DNA from: Phycisphaerae bacterium
GTDB lineage: Bacteria; Planctomycetota; Phycisphaerae; Tepidisphaerales; Tepidisphaeraceae
NCBI GenBank assembly: GCA_025924315.1
Contig: JAICIO010000009.1
Location: 1 to 64,000, forward strand
Direction of reading: 5' to 3'
DNA length: 64,000 nt
Each line of letters begins with the position of its first letter. Position 1 is the stretch's first letter. The notes beneath the pieces are model-generated. The model saw only the letters and a program-made list of their open reading frames with translations. It did no database searches and had not been told where the DNA came from. A program made the translations under genes and the position numbers. Below, one piece after another: positions 24,714 through 34,455 of this stretch.

Positions 24714-26036
24714 TTATGCGTGCTGCTGCCAGTAATCGTCGACGATGGCCTGCATGGAAGGAAGCACCGCGGCGATCGATTTTGCAATATCGGCGTTCGG
24801 ATCGGGCATGACTTTGTCCAGCACGCTGTTCTTAAATACGTCGTACCAGACCTTGCGGAAGAAGGTGACCACCGGCGTGTTGCGGCCGTTGAACGCGGCG
24901 GCGCGAACGAAGGCAAAGTGAGGGAATTCTTTGCGGAATTCAGGCTGGTCGAGGGTCTTCACATTGGCCGGCGTGTTCCCCGTCAATTCTGTGAATCGCA
25001 ACTGAGATGCGCTCGAAACCGCCAGCGAGACGAAGTCCCACGCGAGCTGCGGCGCACGCGTGTCGCGCTTGATAGCGAGATGCTGTCCGCCAAAGAAGCT
25101 TCGCGCAACCCGCCCGGCGGGCAGCGGCACAACATCCCATCTCTTTGCAAGATTGGGGAACAGCACGTCGTACCGATCTAGCATCCAGCTTCCGTCCATC
25201 ATGAGCGCCGCGCTTCCGGTGCCCCAGAGCTCGCGCGCGGTGGTGCCGCGAACGGTTGCGGGATCAACGACCTGGTATTTGTGAATGAGATCGTGGAGAA
25301 ACTGCAATCCGCCGATCGCTTCGGGTGTTGAAAGCGTCACGGTGCGGCTGTCATCGCTGAGAACCTGCCCGCCGTTCTGCCAGATGAAGTTGATCACCCA
25401 GAATGGCTCGCGTGGGTCCAGCGTCAGTGGATATCGGATGCCTTGCGTGCGAAGCGCGGGACACGCGTTGACCACATCCTGCCACGTCTTTGGTGGAGAA
25501 AGCTTCGCCGAGGCGAAAAGGTCGCTGCGGTAAATCAGATCCACCGCGGAGCCACTTTGCGGGACGCTGTATTGTTTTCCGTTGACGTGCGCCGCCCCCA
25601 CCATGCTCGGCACCATGTTGTCATTGCGGTACTTCGGATCTGCGCGAATAAAATCGTCGAGCGGCAGCAGTAATCCCTCTTCGGCCAGCTCGAACATACT
25701 GCTGTCATCAAGCACCATTACATCCGGCGCATTCTTGCCGATGAAACGTGTGCCCAGCACGGACATGTAGTACTCGTGCGGGATTTCAGAGACGACGGAA
25801 ATCTCCGCGCCGTGGTGCTGCTCGATAACCGCCGAAGCGATGCCTTCCCAATAGTGGCGCACTGCTTCCCTTGCGGCGCCGGCGCCGACGAAGGTCCAGA
25901 ATTCGAGATGATCGGGACTACGCGCGGTTCGACGGTTGCAGGAAAGAGACAGCGCACCTAGCCCCGCTAAAGCGCCGGCCGCTAAGACCGAGCGCCGTGA
26001 GGTTTTCGCGGGATTGATGCCAGACTGCTGCTGCAT
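24714..26036 (-). CDS. Extracellular solute-binding lipoprotein of a sugar ABC transporter
   Basis: 440 residues from ATG 26036; the extension upstream has no coding look. N-terminus KTSRRSVLAAGALAGLGALS then SCN: twin-arginine motif and lipobox-like Cys. Family 1 sugar-binding signatures: LEFWTFVGAG, PDVMVLDDSSMFELAEEGLL, YSVPQSGSAVDLIYRSDLF, ALMMDGSWMLDRY, SFFGGQHLAI. It captures a sugar or oligosaccharide in the periplasm. Seven bases separate it from the upstream SDR gene. The matching permeases are not adjacent; the orphan pair at 42.6-44.3 kb is a candidate. Confidence 0.88.
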   Translation of the reverse strand: MQQQSGINPAKTSRRSVLAAGALAGLGALSLSCNRRTARSPDHLEFWTFVGAGAAREAVRHYWEGIASAVIEQHHGAEISVVSEIPHEYYMSVLGTRFIGKNAPDVMVLDDSSMFELAEEGLLLPLDDFIRADPKYRNDNMVPSMVGAAHVNGKQYSVPQSGSAVDLIYRSDLFASAKLSPPKTWQDVVNACPALRTQGIRYPLTLDPREPFWVINFIWQNGGQVLSDDSRTVTLSTPEAIGGLQFLHDLIHKYQVVDPATVRGTTARELWGTGSAALMMDGSWMLDRYDVLFPNLAKRWDVVPLPAGRVARSFFGGQHLAIKRDTRAPQLAWDFVSLAVSSASQLRFTELTGNTPANVKTLDQPEFRKEFPHFAFVRAAAFNGRNTPVVTFFRKVWYDVFKNSVLDKVMPDPNADIAKSIAAVLPSMQAIVDDYWQQHA

Positions 26037-26043
26037 TCGATGA

Positions 26044-26799
26044 CTAGCTCGCTGATCCACCGTGAACGCGCAAGTCCGACCCGTGCAGATAACGGACACC
26101 TTCCAGTGCGAACAGAACCGTTTGCGCGATCTCCTCGATCGTCGCCCAGCGTTGCTCGATGGGAATCTGCTGCAGTGTTTGCCGGATCTCCTCGGAATCG
26201 AACACGCCGCTTTCGATGACCTCACGCATCAACGGCGTATCGACTCCGCCGGGACTGACAACGTTGATTCGCACGCCGTCAAATCCGAACTCGCGGGCGG
26301 CATGACAGGAGAGACTGTTGAGGAATGCTTTCGAGGCGCCGTAAACCGAATAGAGCCGGTAATAACCGGTGTCGGCCGTCGAGCCGATATTCACGATGCT
26401 GCCTTTGCTCGTTTTCAGGAACGGATAGCACGCCTGCGTCATCAAGATCGGCGCGAGCATGTTGACTCGCCACATCAGATCAAGGTCTTGGCGCGACAGT
26501 TCGTTGAACGGTTTGAGGATCTCGACGGCTGCGTTGTTCACCAGGCCAAATAATCCCGACTGCAGCGATGGAAGCGATGGCACACGGCGAACAATCGCGT
26601 CGCTGTCAGCCAGATCGAGCACTTCGATATCGATATCGGCGGAGGAGAAACCTTCGTCAACGAGCGTCTTCGCCGCCGATTTCAATTCATCTTCACGGTG
26701 AGCCAGCAGGATGACGCGCATGCCGCGCTGCAGCGTCAATCGCGCGATCCCGAAACCAATGCCGCGAGATGCCCCCGTAATCAAAATGGTGCGCTTCAT
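26044..26799 (-). CDS. Short-chain dehydrogenase/reductase (SDR)
   Basis: 251 residues from ATG 26799; ATGs 9 and 36 bases upstream are alternatives. Classical SDR motifs: TGASRGIGFG (cofactor-binding TGxxxGxG), LVNNAA, the Ser of NIGSTADTG, YGASK (catalytic YxxxK) and VSPGGVDTP. NAD(P)-dependent sugar or polyol oxidoreductase. First gene of the operon with the solute-binding protein and the enolase-superfamily enzyme. Confidence 0.9.
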   Translation of the reverse strand: MKRTILITGASRGIGFGIARLTLQRGMRVILLAHREDELKSAAKTLVDEGFSSADIDIEVLDLADSDAIVRRVPSLPSLQSGLFGLVNNAAVEILKPFNELSRQDLDLMWRVNMLAPILMTQACYPFLKTSKGSIVNIGSTADTGYYRLYSVYGASKAFLNSLSCHAAREFGFDGVRINVVSPGGVDTPLMREVIESGVFDSEEIRQTLQQIPIEQRWATIEEIAQTVLFALEGVRYLHGSDLRVHGGSAS

Positions 26800-26887
26800 G
26801 ATTCGCATTATCCGATTCGCCTGCCCGAACGCCACACGGTCGACCCCGACCGATGTTTAGATTAGTTTTGTCATCGCGGAATACATT

Positions 26888-27841
26888 ATGGATGAATTGG
26901 AAAAGGTTTTGCAGATTACGGCGAAAGGCGCGCCAGCGGAGCGGGCGCTCGCAGCGTTCCGTCACCAACTGGAGACATGGCGTGTCGCGCTCCCGCCGAC
27001 ACAGCCGTTGGTGCTCGATTTCGGGCTCGGCAACCTCGACGCCGTGGGATTGATCGAGTGTTGGATCGCCAACGAGCTCGAAGCCGGTTATTGCGGGAAA
27101 TATCTTTTCATCCTCGATGGCCAAACCTGCCCGACTCACTGGCACCAAAAAAAGCACGAGACATTTCACGTGGTTAAAGGGCGCGCACGCGTGATCGTCG
27201 ATGGCGTGGCGCGGGAAATGCGCGAGGGTGATGTGCTGCCCGTTCCGCCGGGACAGCATCACAGTTTCACCGGCCTTGGTCCCGCGCTACTGTTGGAACT
27301 GAGCACGCCATGTGTGCTCGACGACAACTATTTCGAGAACACCACGATTCCGATCGGCGGCAATTACGAACGCCGCTTCGAAATCCGCGGCCTCGATCGA
27401 TCGGATGCTCCGCGGTTGTTGGCCTTCTACAATTCGCTGTCCGAAGAAGTGCATCACGTCTATCGTCCGTTTCAGCCCCTCTCCGAATTGGTTCTGCGGA
27501 CACATCTGGAAGAGGCTGCTGATCGCAAACACCTGTCATTCGGACTTGTAGACGCTCATGGCGGCATCTGGGGACACAGCTTCCTCCTCTGGGTCAATGG
27601 ACCCAAACCGGTTTTCGGTATCGGCTTGCACCAGGACGTGCACGGCCGCGGGTGGGGACGAAAGATGATGCAACTCATTCTGGACGAAGCGGACGCGGCG
27701 AAGCTTCCTCTGGTGACGCTGACGGTGGGGAAGAAAAACGTACGCGCCCAGGCGCTGTATCAAAAGATGGGCTTCGAGATCAAAGGCGAGGCGACGCTTT
27801 GGAAGCCCAACGATGAGTTCTACATGGAACGGAAACATTAA
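26888..27841 (+). CDS. Fusion of a D-lyxose-isomerase-like cupin and a GNAT acetyltransferase
   Basis: 317 residues. Residues of about 30-165 form a cupin like D-lyxose ketol-isomerases: CPTHWHQKKHETFHVVKG (His and Glu metal ligands), then GDVLPVPPGQHHSF. Residues 170-317 are a GNAT domain: RFEIRGLDRSDAPRLLAFYN, GIGLHQDVHGRGWGRKMM (the Q/RxxGxG/A acetyl-CoA loop as GRGWGRKMM), and VRAQALYQKMGFEIKGE. Sugar isomerase plus N-acyltransferase on one chain is unusual and suggests work on an amino sugar or sugar nucleotide. It lies 88 bp from the divergent SDR and 18 bp before the beta-helix gene, with which it is probably co-transcribed. Confidence 0.8.
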   Translation: MDELEKVLQITAKGAPAERALAAFRHQLETWRVALPPTQPLVLDFGLGNLDAVGLIECWIANELEAGYCGKYLFILDGQTCPTHWHQKKHETFHVVKGRARVIVDGVAREMREGDVLPVPPGQHHSFTGLGPALLLELSTPCVLDDNYFENTTIPIGGNYERRFEIRGLDRSDAPRLLAFYNSLSEEVHHVYRPFQPLSELVLRTHLEEAADRKHLSFGLVDAHGGIWGHSFLLWVNGPKPVFGIGLHQDVHGRGWGRKMMQLILDEADAAKLPLVTLTVGKKNVRAQALYQKMGFEIKGEATLWKPNDEFYMERKH

Positions 27842-27859
27842 CGTCGGCATAACCACATC

Positions 27860-29986
27860 ATGAAGATCTTGCTTCACACCGTCCTGATCGTCGGGCTGCT
27901 CAGTTGTTGCCTCGTTCAAGCCCAGGCGATGGAAATCTATGTCGCGACGAACGGCAACGACTCCAACAGCGGCGCGAAGGACGCGCCGTTAAAGACCCTG
28001 ACAGCAGCGCACGACCACCTTCGCAAGCTCGTGGCGACGACACAACTGACCGGCGCGATCACAGTCTGGATCGGCGCCGGCATTTACCCGTTGGGGGATA
28101 CTCTGGAGTTCAATGCAAGCGATTCAGGTTCGGCCACCGCGCCGGTGACCTATCGTGCCAGCCCCGGCGCCGACGTACGTGTGAGCGGCGGCATTTCGCT
28201 CGACCCCAGGGCATTTACGCCGACCACGGATCCGGCGGTTTTACGACGTCTTCCCGCTGAATCGCGCGGGCATGTGCTGCAGACGAATCTGAAAACGGCG
28301 GGTGCGACGGATCTGGGAACAATGCATCCGATCGGGTTTCCATATCCCGTCGAACCTGTGCCGGCCGAGCTTTTCTTTAATGACCAGCGGATGCAGCTGG
28401 CGCGCTGGCCGAACGACGGATTTACCACCAGCGGCGCGGTCATCGACAAAGGTTCGATCCCGCGAAATCGGGATCGCTTGTTGCCGAAAAACGAGCAGAA
28501 CTTCGAACCGGATCGTCCGCCAACATTTGTTTACCAAGGCGATCACCTGGCGCGCTGGGCCGAATCGGATGATGTGTGGTTGTTCGGCTATTGGGCCTAT
28601 CGTTGGGCGGAAGAAACGCTGCGCGTGGGGAAAATAGACCTCGCGAAACATCAGATCACGCTCGCGACGCCGGCACACTATGGCGTCGCGGCAAACGTGC
28701 CGTTTTACGCGCTGAACGTCCTCGAAGAACTCGACACGCCCGGCGAGTATTACATCGATCAAAAGAGCCAAACATTATATTTCTGGCCGCCCGCCGACCT
28801 CTCCGCGGCTCGCATCGTTCTCTCCACTCTCGCACGGCCCATGGTCGCAATGACCAATGCGTCGCATGTAACACTTCGCGATCTTGTCTTCGAAGACACG
28901 CGCGGCTGCGGAATCTACATCGCCGGCGGGACGGGCAACCGCATCGACCATTGCATCGTTCGCAATGTCGGCACCGTCGGCATCCTGATTGGCGAAGGCG
29001 CCGACGGTGAAAATATCGGCGACATCGGATGGAGCTACCTCGCGCGGCTCTATCAGCAGCCAGCGTGGAATCGCAACGCCGGCACCGATCAGGGCGTCGT
29101 CGGCTGCATCGTTTGCGACACCGGCGCTGACGGAATCATCCTCGGCGGCGGAGATCGCAAAACGCTCACGCCCGGCGGCAACTTCGTGAGCGCTTGCGAA
29201 GTGTACCGAGTGGGACGGTGGTACGAGCAGAATCATCCGGCGGTGGGAATCGATGGCGTTGGCAACCGCGTGAGCAACAACTTTTTCCATGATATGACGC
29301 ACGCGGCCATCATGTTCCGCGGCAACGATCACGTCATCGAAGGCAATGAATTCGCCCGCTGTGTCACGCGAAGCGACGACGCCGGCGTGATCTACACCGG
29401 CCGCGATCCCTCCGCCCGCGGGAATATCATTCGCAATAATTACATTCACAACTGCGGACCGGCGCACGCTCATCCTGGCGGAGTGGGGACGTTCGCCGTC
29501 TACTTCGATGACGGAACCAGCGGCCAGCAGGTCAGCGGCAACATCTTTTGCCGCGCCGCCACGCCCGCCGCTGTCAACGCGACCGTGTTGCTCAACGGCG
29601 GATACGACAACGTCATCGAGCACAACTTTTTCATCGACTGCCCACCCAAAATCGCCGATCGCGCGATGAACGCAAAGGACTGGAATGCATTTGTCCGCTC
29701 GGACATCCAGATGCAGCGGCTTCGTCATGCCGTCGATATCACCGCCCCACCGTATTCGACGCACTATCCACAGCTCGCGAGCGTTTACGACGATTCCCCG
29801 AACGTCCAACGGATCAACGTCGATCGTGATAATCACGAGATCTCCGATCCGCACCTTGCTGACTCGCTGGAGAACAAACCGCTTCGCGAATGGCCACCGG
29901 ATCTGAAGGCACAATTCAGATCAGCCGGAATCATAATTGACCAAATCGGCCTGCTCGAAAAGCCAGGACCATTCGGATCACGCTAA
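27860..29986 (+). CDS. Secreted right-handed parallel beta-helix protein
   Basis: 708 residues from ATG 27860 with a clear signal peptide (MKILLHTVLIVGLLSCCLVQ, cleavage after AQA). The mature start MEIYVATNGNDSNSGAKDAP matches the paralogues at 4614 and 9185, as do LARWPNDGF, NVLEELDTPGEYYID and VIYTGRDPSARGNIIRNNY. Parallel beta-helix rungs fill the C-terminal two thirds. Likely a secreted polysaccharide lyase or binding protein. Convergent with the sialidase-like gene, 20 bp apart. Confidence 0.8.
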   Translation: MKILLHTVLIVGLLSCCLVQAQAMEIYVATNGNDSNSGAKDAPLKTLTAAHDHLRKLVATTQLTGAITVWIGAGIYPLGDTLEFNASDSGSATAPVTYRASPGADVRVSGGISLDPRAFTPTTDPAVLRRLPAESRGHVLQTNLKTAGATDLGTMHPIGFPYPVEPVPAELFFNDQRMQLARWPNDGFTTSGAVIDKGSIPRNRDRLLPKNEQNFEPDRPPTFVYQGDHLARWAESDDVWLFGYWAYRWAEETLRVGKIDLAKHQITLATPAHYGVAANVPFYALNVLEELDTPGEYYIDQKSQTLYFWPPADLSAARIVLSTLARPMVAMTNASHVTLRDLVFEDTRGCGIYIAGGTGNRIDHCIVRNVGTVGILIGEGADGENIGDIGWSYLARLYQQPAWNRNAGTDQGVVGCIVCDTGADGIILGGGDRKTLTPGGNFVSACEVYRVGRWYEQNHPAVGIDGVGNRVSNNFFHDMTHAAIMFRGNDHVIEGNEFARCVTRSDDAGVIYTGRDPSARGNIIRNNYIHNCGPAHAHPGGVGTFAVYFDDGTSGQQVSGNIFCRAATPAAVNATVLLNGGYDNVIEHNFFIDCPPKIADRAMNAKDWNAFVRSDIQMQRLRHAVDITAPPYSTHYPQLASVYDDSPNVQRINVDRDNHEISDPHLADSLENKPLREWPPDLKAQFRSAGIIIDQIGLLEKPGPFGSR

Positions 29987-30006
29987 GAGGCGCGTCGCTG
30001 ATGAAC

Positions 30007-31161
30007 TTACTTCAAACGAAAACGATCCATGATGATGGACTGATTCGTCTTCCCGTATTCGTCATCTCCGCCGATGTGGGAGAAGACGTAGATCTGGCCG
30101 TCTCGTATTTGCACCGCGCGCGGGTAATAGGCCGAACCCGGCACATTGAGTTTATGCCAGGTCTTGCCGGCGTCTTCGGTGTAGTGGATGCCGCTCGTGG
30201 CGACATGGAGGATGGGTCCCTCGCGCGTCGCGAGAAGTTCAGGGTGCCCGCTGTGCGGAAAGGGCGCGGGCGCGACGTCCGCGGGCGTCCATGAATCGCC
30301 AGATTTTTTCAGCACGCCTTGCCAGCGCTGCTCGGCTTTCGCTTCTTTGACGTAACGCCGGAAGACGCAAAGCAAATCGCCGTTCGCGAGCTCGGCGGCA
30401 TCGTATTCTTCGTCACTCCAATCGTCCCGATATTTGTCGGGCACAACTTGAATCGGCGCGGACCACGTTTTCCCGTTGTCCTTCGAGACCACCAGCAGCG
30501 GCTCGAACAGCTTGCTGTATTCGTATCGCGTGCGGGTGTTGGCCGGCACATAGGCAAGTCCGCCGGTGATGATGATGCGGCCGTCGCGAAGCTGGCGGAT
30601 TCGTTTCGGCCAGGCGGTGTACTTGGCCGGATCAAGAATGACCTGCGGCTTGCCCCACGTTTTCGAGCCGTCCGTGGAGCGTTCGAGAAAGCCGGTCTTG
30701 GGCAATTCCGGATTGTACGGCAGGTAGTAACCCCATTCGCCGCGCAGAATCGTTCCGTCGGCGAGCGCGGTTTCGCCCTCGGCGACGGCGTTCATGCAAG
30801 TCTTGAACGCGTCGGCGCTGACTTGTTTCCACGTCTTGCCCGAATCGGTCGAGCGCAGGTGAACATTGCGCAGGTCCAGCCCGGTCATGTCGTAGCCCGG
30901 CATGCCGGCCGGAGGCCAGTCCAGTTTTTTCCGCACATCCTCGGGCGCCTGCGGCCGACCGGTTACGGGGCCGGTGGCTTGCGTGAAACTGATCATCAAG
31001 CTGTCGTCGTGCATCGTCCACGCGTTCACCCAGCACGTGAACCCCGGCGTCTGCGGGGAGTGATAGATCGTCCGCCGCTCATATTGGATGGCGACAAAAT
31101 CATGCGCCTTGACGATCGGCGCGAGCGCGAACAGCACGAGCACAACGACGACGAGACCCAA
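30007..31161 (-). CDS. Exported sialidase-like (BNR/Asp-box) protein
   Basis: About 384 residues with four Asp boxes (STDSGKTWKQ, STDGSKTWGK, SKDNGKTWSA, TEDAGKTWHK), the mark of six-bladed sialidase-type propellers. A hydrophobic leader (VVVVLVLFALAPIVKAHD) predicts export. The start is uncertain: 31161 is a TTG, and the frame continues upstream through a basic stretch (FRKRRPILQPPS) without an ATG or GTG. A true sialidase would have a triad of Arg residues, not assignable here; sugar-acid hydrolase or binding function is possible. Last gene of the six-gene operon. Confidence 0.75.
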   Translation of the reverse strand: MGLVVVVLVLFALAPIVKAHDFVAIQYERRTIYHSPQTPGFTCWVNAWTMHDDSLMISFTQATGPVTGRPQAPEDVRKKLDWPPAGMPGYDMTGLDLRNVHLRSTDSGKTWKQVSADAFKTCMNAVAEGETALADGTILRGEWGYYLPYNPELPKTGFLERSTDGSKTWGKPQVILDPAKYTAWPKRIRQLRDGRIIITGGLAYVPANTRTRYEYSKLFEPLLVVSKDNGKTWSAPIQVVPDKYRDDWSDEEYDAAELANGDLLCVFRRYVKEAKAEQRWQGVLKKSGDSWTPADVAPAPFPHSGHPELLATREGPILHVATSGIHYTEDAGKTWHKLNVPGSAYYPRAVQIRDGQIYVFSHIGGDDEYGKTNQSIIMDRFRLK

Positions 31162-31202
31162 TAACGACGGCGGTTGCAGAATCGGCCTCCGTTTCCTGAA
31201 AC

Positions 31203-33293
31203 TTAGTCGAGCGTGTAGCGCAGGCGGACGTGCATGATTTCTCCGCCGGCATCCGGCGCCCAGAGTCGCACAGAGTTCTGCTCATCCGGCAGGAGTTCGT
31301 ACGGATGTGGCGCGGCTGAGCCGTCGTGCGCAATCGCTTCGACCGCCTCAAGCCGTGCTCGAGGAGGAAGCGGCACCGTCACGCGCCACTCCTGCGATGA
31401 TGCGATCAGCGCCTGGCTTTCGCTGTACGTCACCACCGTGCGCTTATGCAGCGCCAGCGCCGCATACCACCCCGCGAGCGGTCCGCCGCGGCGCTTTCGC
31501 CAAATCTCAGGTTGCCCTCCCTCATGCAAGTTCACCCGGCATTCGTCCGTTGGATCGATCGGCGCATTCATGCACGCCTGCACACCCGCTTGGATGCGGC
31601 GATAATCCTTGGACACCATCTCGCGCCAATACATGTACGGATGAATCGTGTGGTGAACCGACTCGATTTCCGGCTGAAAGATCGCGGACAGGCCAAAGTA
31701 GTACTCGGTCAATTTCGTCTTCGTCACAAACCATGCGTCGAGATGCAGGACAACATCGCTGAGCGTGCGCGTGGCGATTCGCGCGCGGCGATACCACGCC
31801 GCGGTCTGGCCGTTCCATTCTTCACACAGATTCGCCTGATCACAGTACGGTTGCATGTAGGAATCGCCGGGAGATTGCCGGCGGACGTAACAGTGCGGCT
31901 TGATTTTTTTCGCGTGCTCATACGCCAGCTTCGCGGCCTTCATTGTCATCAAATCGCCGGTGCCCCACTGCGGGTCGTGAAATTCAAACAGGCGCGGATC
32001 CGGCGCGAGGTTGTTGTTGATGAGCAACCAATCGCCGTTCAGACATCCGGGCCGATCGCTCAGCAGCCACTCGATGTGCTCGAGCATGTAGCGGCGTCCC
32101 TCAGGATGCGTCCAATCGACATAAACCAGGTTCTGCGAGCCGACCGGAACACCGTGCTTTACCACCGTCGCGGGGTCTTTCGGCTTGCAGCATGCGTCGG
32201 CGTGCCGCGCGGGAAAATCCGTTGCCGTCGGATCGAGCACGTAAAGGTGGAGGTATAAGCCGACGTGATTCCCGCGCTGTCGAAGATCGTCGATCGTCTT
32301 TCGGAATGCTTCAGCCCCGCCGAGCGTCTCCAGTACGCGCCTTCCGCCGTAGCCGTAGAAGAAAATCTGATCGACCTGGAGGTTCAGCTTGCCGCGCAAG
32401 CCGGTGTATTGCTCGACCTCCCCTACCCATTTCAGCCAGTTCTCCGTCGTAAGCGACGTGGTCATGCGGCCGTCTTTCTCGTGAACGACCCACTGGCGAT
32501 TGTTCTCGCGATAGACCTCGTCCGCGCACTTGAAGGACGGATGCGTCCACCAATCCGGACAGGCAGACGGACGCAACTTCCGCGTGAGCCCGCAACGCTC
32601 CGACACGCGCCGATGTTCATCGAGCGCATCGTACGGATCGATCAAGCCGGGGAAAAAATAGACTCGCGGCGGACCCCATTCCGCAGCCGTCGGGCGCAGC
32701 TCCTCGAACGTCAGGTTGAACACGCCGCGCTGCATCGTGAAACGCGTCACCCCGACTGAAAGCGGACCGGGAATCGAAAGCCCCATCCATCCCGCCGGGG
32801 TTTCGATCGCGAGGGCGCGTGGTGGCACATTCCAGATCCATGTCGGCGGCTTATCGCCCGGGTCGGTCATGCCGGCGCCGTCCTCGCCGTCAACATTCAT
32901 GCCGATGTAAGCGCTGGAGATTGGCACGTCGGTGTTCTCGTCCAGGTTCCAGTAACGATCGAGCTCATCGGAAAGAAACGTGTGCCACCCGCTCTGTGTC
33001 GGATGGCTGTCCGGAAAATAGGTGAGCCGGCCGATGTGCTTTCGTTCGGTTTCCACCCAGTAACAGACATGCCCCTCGCGCACGGCCACGTGTGCCACCC
33101 CGAAGCCCGCGAGCGGTAGTTCATAATGCTCCGGACCGATCTGCGCCCATGTGCCCGCCTGTGGCGTCTCGCCATCGACCCGCGGCACGAGGGGCACGGA
33201 CAGAATGCGTCTCGCCTTCATGCGCACGAGCAGATCATTGCCGTCAATCTCGAACTGATATTCCCCGCTCTTCAATAACATCTGGCTGGGCAT
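31203..33293 (-). CDS. Large cytoplasmic glycoside-hydrolase-like protein
   Basis: 696 residues, no signal peptide. ATG 33293 was chosen; a GTG directly upstream (33296) is also possible and lies just behind the stop of the previous gene. An N-terminal beta-sandwich (VPLVPRVDGETPQAGTWAQI) is followed by a barrel-like part with LNLQVDQIFFYGYGG, RGNHVGLYLHLYVLDP, LVYVDWTHPEGRRYMLEHIE and NGDWLLINNN, a pattern like GH31/GH36 alpha-glycosidases (VDW, then an acid on a later strand), and a C-terminal beta domain. I cannot place it in a family. Co-transcribed with lyase and enolase-superfamily genes, so intracellular oligosaccharide breakdown is the likely role. Confidence 0.6.
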   Translation of the reverse strand: MPSQMLLKSGEYQFEIDGNDLLVRMKARRILSVPLVPRVDGETPQAGTWAQIGPEHYELPLAGFGVAHVAVREGHVCYWVETERKHIGRLTYFPDSHPTQSGWHTFLSDELDRYWNLDENTDVPISSAYIGMNVDGEDGAGMTDPGDKPPTWIWNVPPRALAIETPAGWMGLSIPGPLSVGVTRFTMQRGVFNLTFEELRPTAAEWGPPRVYFFPGLIDPYDALDEHRRVSERCGLTRKLRPSACPDWWTHPSFKCADEVYRENNRQWVVHEKDGRMTTSLTTENWLKWVGEVEQYTGLRGKLNLQVDQIFFYGYGGRRVLETLGGAEAFRKTIDDLRQRGNHVGLYLHLYVLDPTATDFPARHADACCKPKDPATVVKHGVPVGSQNLVYVDWTHPEGRRYMLEHIEWLLSDRPGCLNGDWLLINNNLAPDPRLFEFHDPQWGTGDLMTMKAAKLAYEHAKKIKPHCYVRRQSPGDSYMQPYCDQANLCEEWNGQTAAWYRRARIATRTLSDVVLHLDAWFVTKTKLTEYYFGLSAIFQPEIESVHHTIHPYMYWREMVSKDYRRIQAGVQACMNAPIDPTDECRVNLHEGGQPEIWRKRRGGPLAGWYAALALHKRTVVTYSESQALIASSQEWRVTVPLPPRARLEAVEAIAHDGSAAPHPYELLPDEQNSVRLWAPDAGGEIMHVRLRYTLD

Positions 33294-33296
33294 CAC

Positions 33297-34451
33297 TCAC
33301 CGTGCATTTGCTTTTTCGACGCTCGGCGCCTCACTCGGTCCGGGATGATTCATTCGTGCGAGTTGTTCCGGATCCGGCGCAAACCCGTGCCCGGCGCGAG
33401 TCGGGGCATACTCGAATCCGTCACGCACGACGACGCGATGTGCTGGCAGATCGTTCCATTGCAGACCGGAAAACTCGATGCGATCCACCCGATCCGCGAA
33501 GGCGATGGCGGCGTGGATGCCGAACTCGAAGAGGCTGTTGCCGAAGATCAGCGGAACGTTGTACTCCGTCGACAGCTTCGCGCACGCCTGCGCCTGCTCG
33601 ACTTCTGGACCGACGCGAATCCGGCCAAACGCACCGCGATCGAGAAATGGCCTTAGATTTTCCGGGTTGGAAATGTAATCGTGCCCGACCAGATCGATGT
33701 CAATCGCGTGGTTTAACCGCGCCGCGCCTTCGACGTCGGTCCGCGGCAACGCGTCTTCGATGTACGAAAGGTTCAAACCTTCCTTTTGAAATCGCTCAAT
33801 TCGGCGGATCGCTTCATCACTCGTCCAGGCCTCGTTCGCGTCGATCGCCATTTCGACATCCTTGCCGATGACGCCGCGCACCGTGCGCAGCCGGCGCACG
33901 TCCCATTCGATGTCGGGATGCCCGACCTTTACCTTCACGGCCCGCATCCCGCTGTTGACGAATTTGCGATGACGCTCGATGGCCTGTTCGTCGGTGGAAT
34001 TGAATTCCAAACCGCTGCCATACGCGCGGATGCGATCCACGCTTCCGTCGGCGCGCAGGTATTTATGCAACGGCACGTTTGCCTCGAGTGCGATCAAGTC
34101 CCAGATCGCCATTCGGACTGCGTGCTCAACGTATTCGCCGCCCTCGAGGCATTTCGGGCGCTGCTCCTTAAGCGATTCGATCGATCGGCCGCGCACTTCC
34201 GGCCAGAGGCGCGCTTCAAAATACGCAGCCAGCTCGGCCTGCGGCGGCATCGGCTTGATCCAATCGGCGCCGCGGACAAACCGCCCGCCCCAGGGTGTTT
34301 CGCCGAATCCCCATCCGACATGACCGTCGCGCGTTTTCAGCGCGAGCGCCACAACCGCCGCGGCATCGTAATGGCATCCGCAATCGCCGATCACGCGACC
34401 CATTGGAACGCGAAGCTTCCACAACTCGAACGATTCAATCACAGTGCTCAT
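33297..34451 (-). CDS. Enolase-superfamily sugar-acid dehydratase
   Basis: 384 residues. Capping domain at the N-terminus with VGWGFGETPW; barrel motifs MRAVKVKVGHP (KxK catalytic pair), MAIDANEAW (metal-binding Asp), YIEDALPRTD (metal-binding Glu) and LVGHDYISNP, with a late GNSLFEFGIHAAIAFA. This set fits glucarate- or mannonate-type dehydratases that remove water from sugar acids. Its TGA abuts the start of the downstream glycosidase-like gene, and five bases separate it from the heparinase gene upstream. Confidence 0.85.
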   Translation of the reverse strand: MSTVIESFELWKLRVPMGRVIGDCGCHYDAAAVVALALKTRDGHVGWGFGETPWGGRFVRGADWIKPMPPQAELAAYFEARLWPEVRGRSIESLKEQRPKCLEGGEYVEHAVRMAIWDLIALEANVPLHKYLRADGSVDRIRAYGSGLEFNSTDEQAIERHRKFVNSGMRAVKVKVGHPDIEWDVRRLRTVRGVIGKDVEMAIDANEAWTSDEAIRRIERFQKEGLNLSYIEDALPRTDVEGAARLNHAIDIDLVGHDYISNPENLRPFLDRGAFGRIRVGPEVEQAQACAKLSTEYNVPLIFGNSLFEFGIHAAIAFADRVDRIEFSGLQWNDLPAHRVVVRDGFEYAPTRAGHGFAPDPEQLARMNHPGPSEAPSVEKANAR

Positions 34452-34455
34452 CGCT

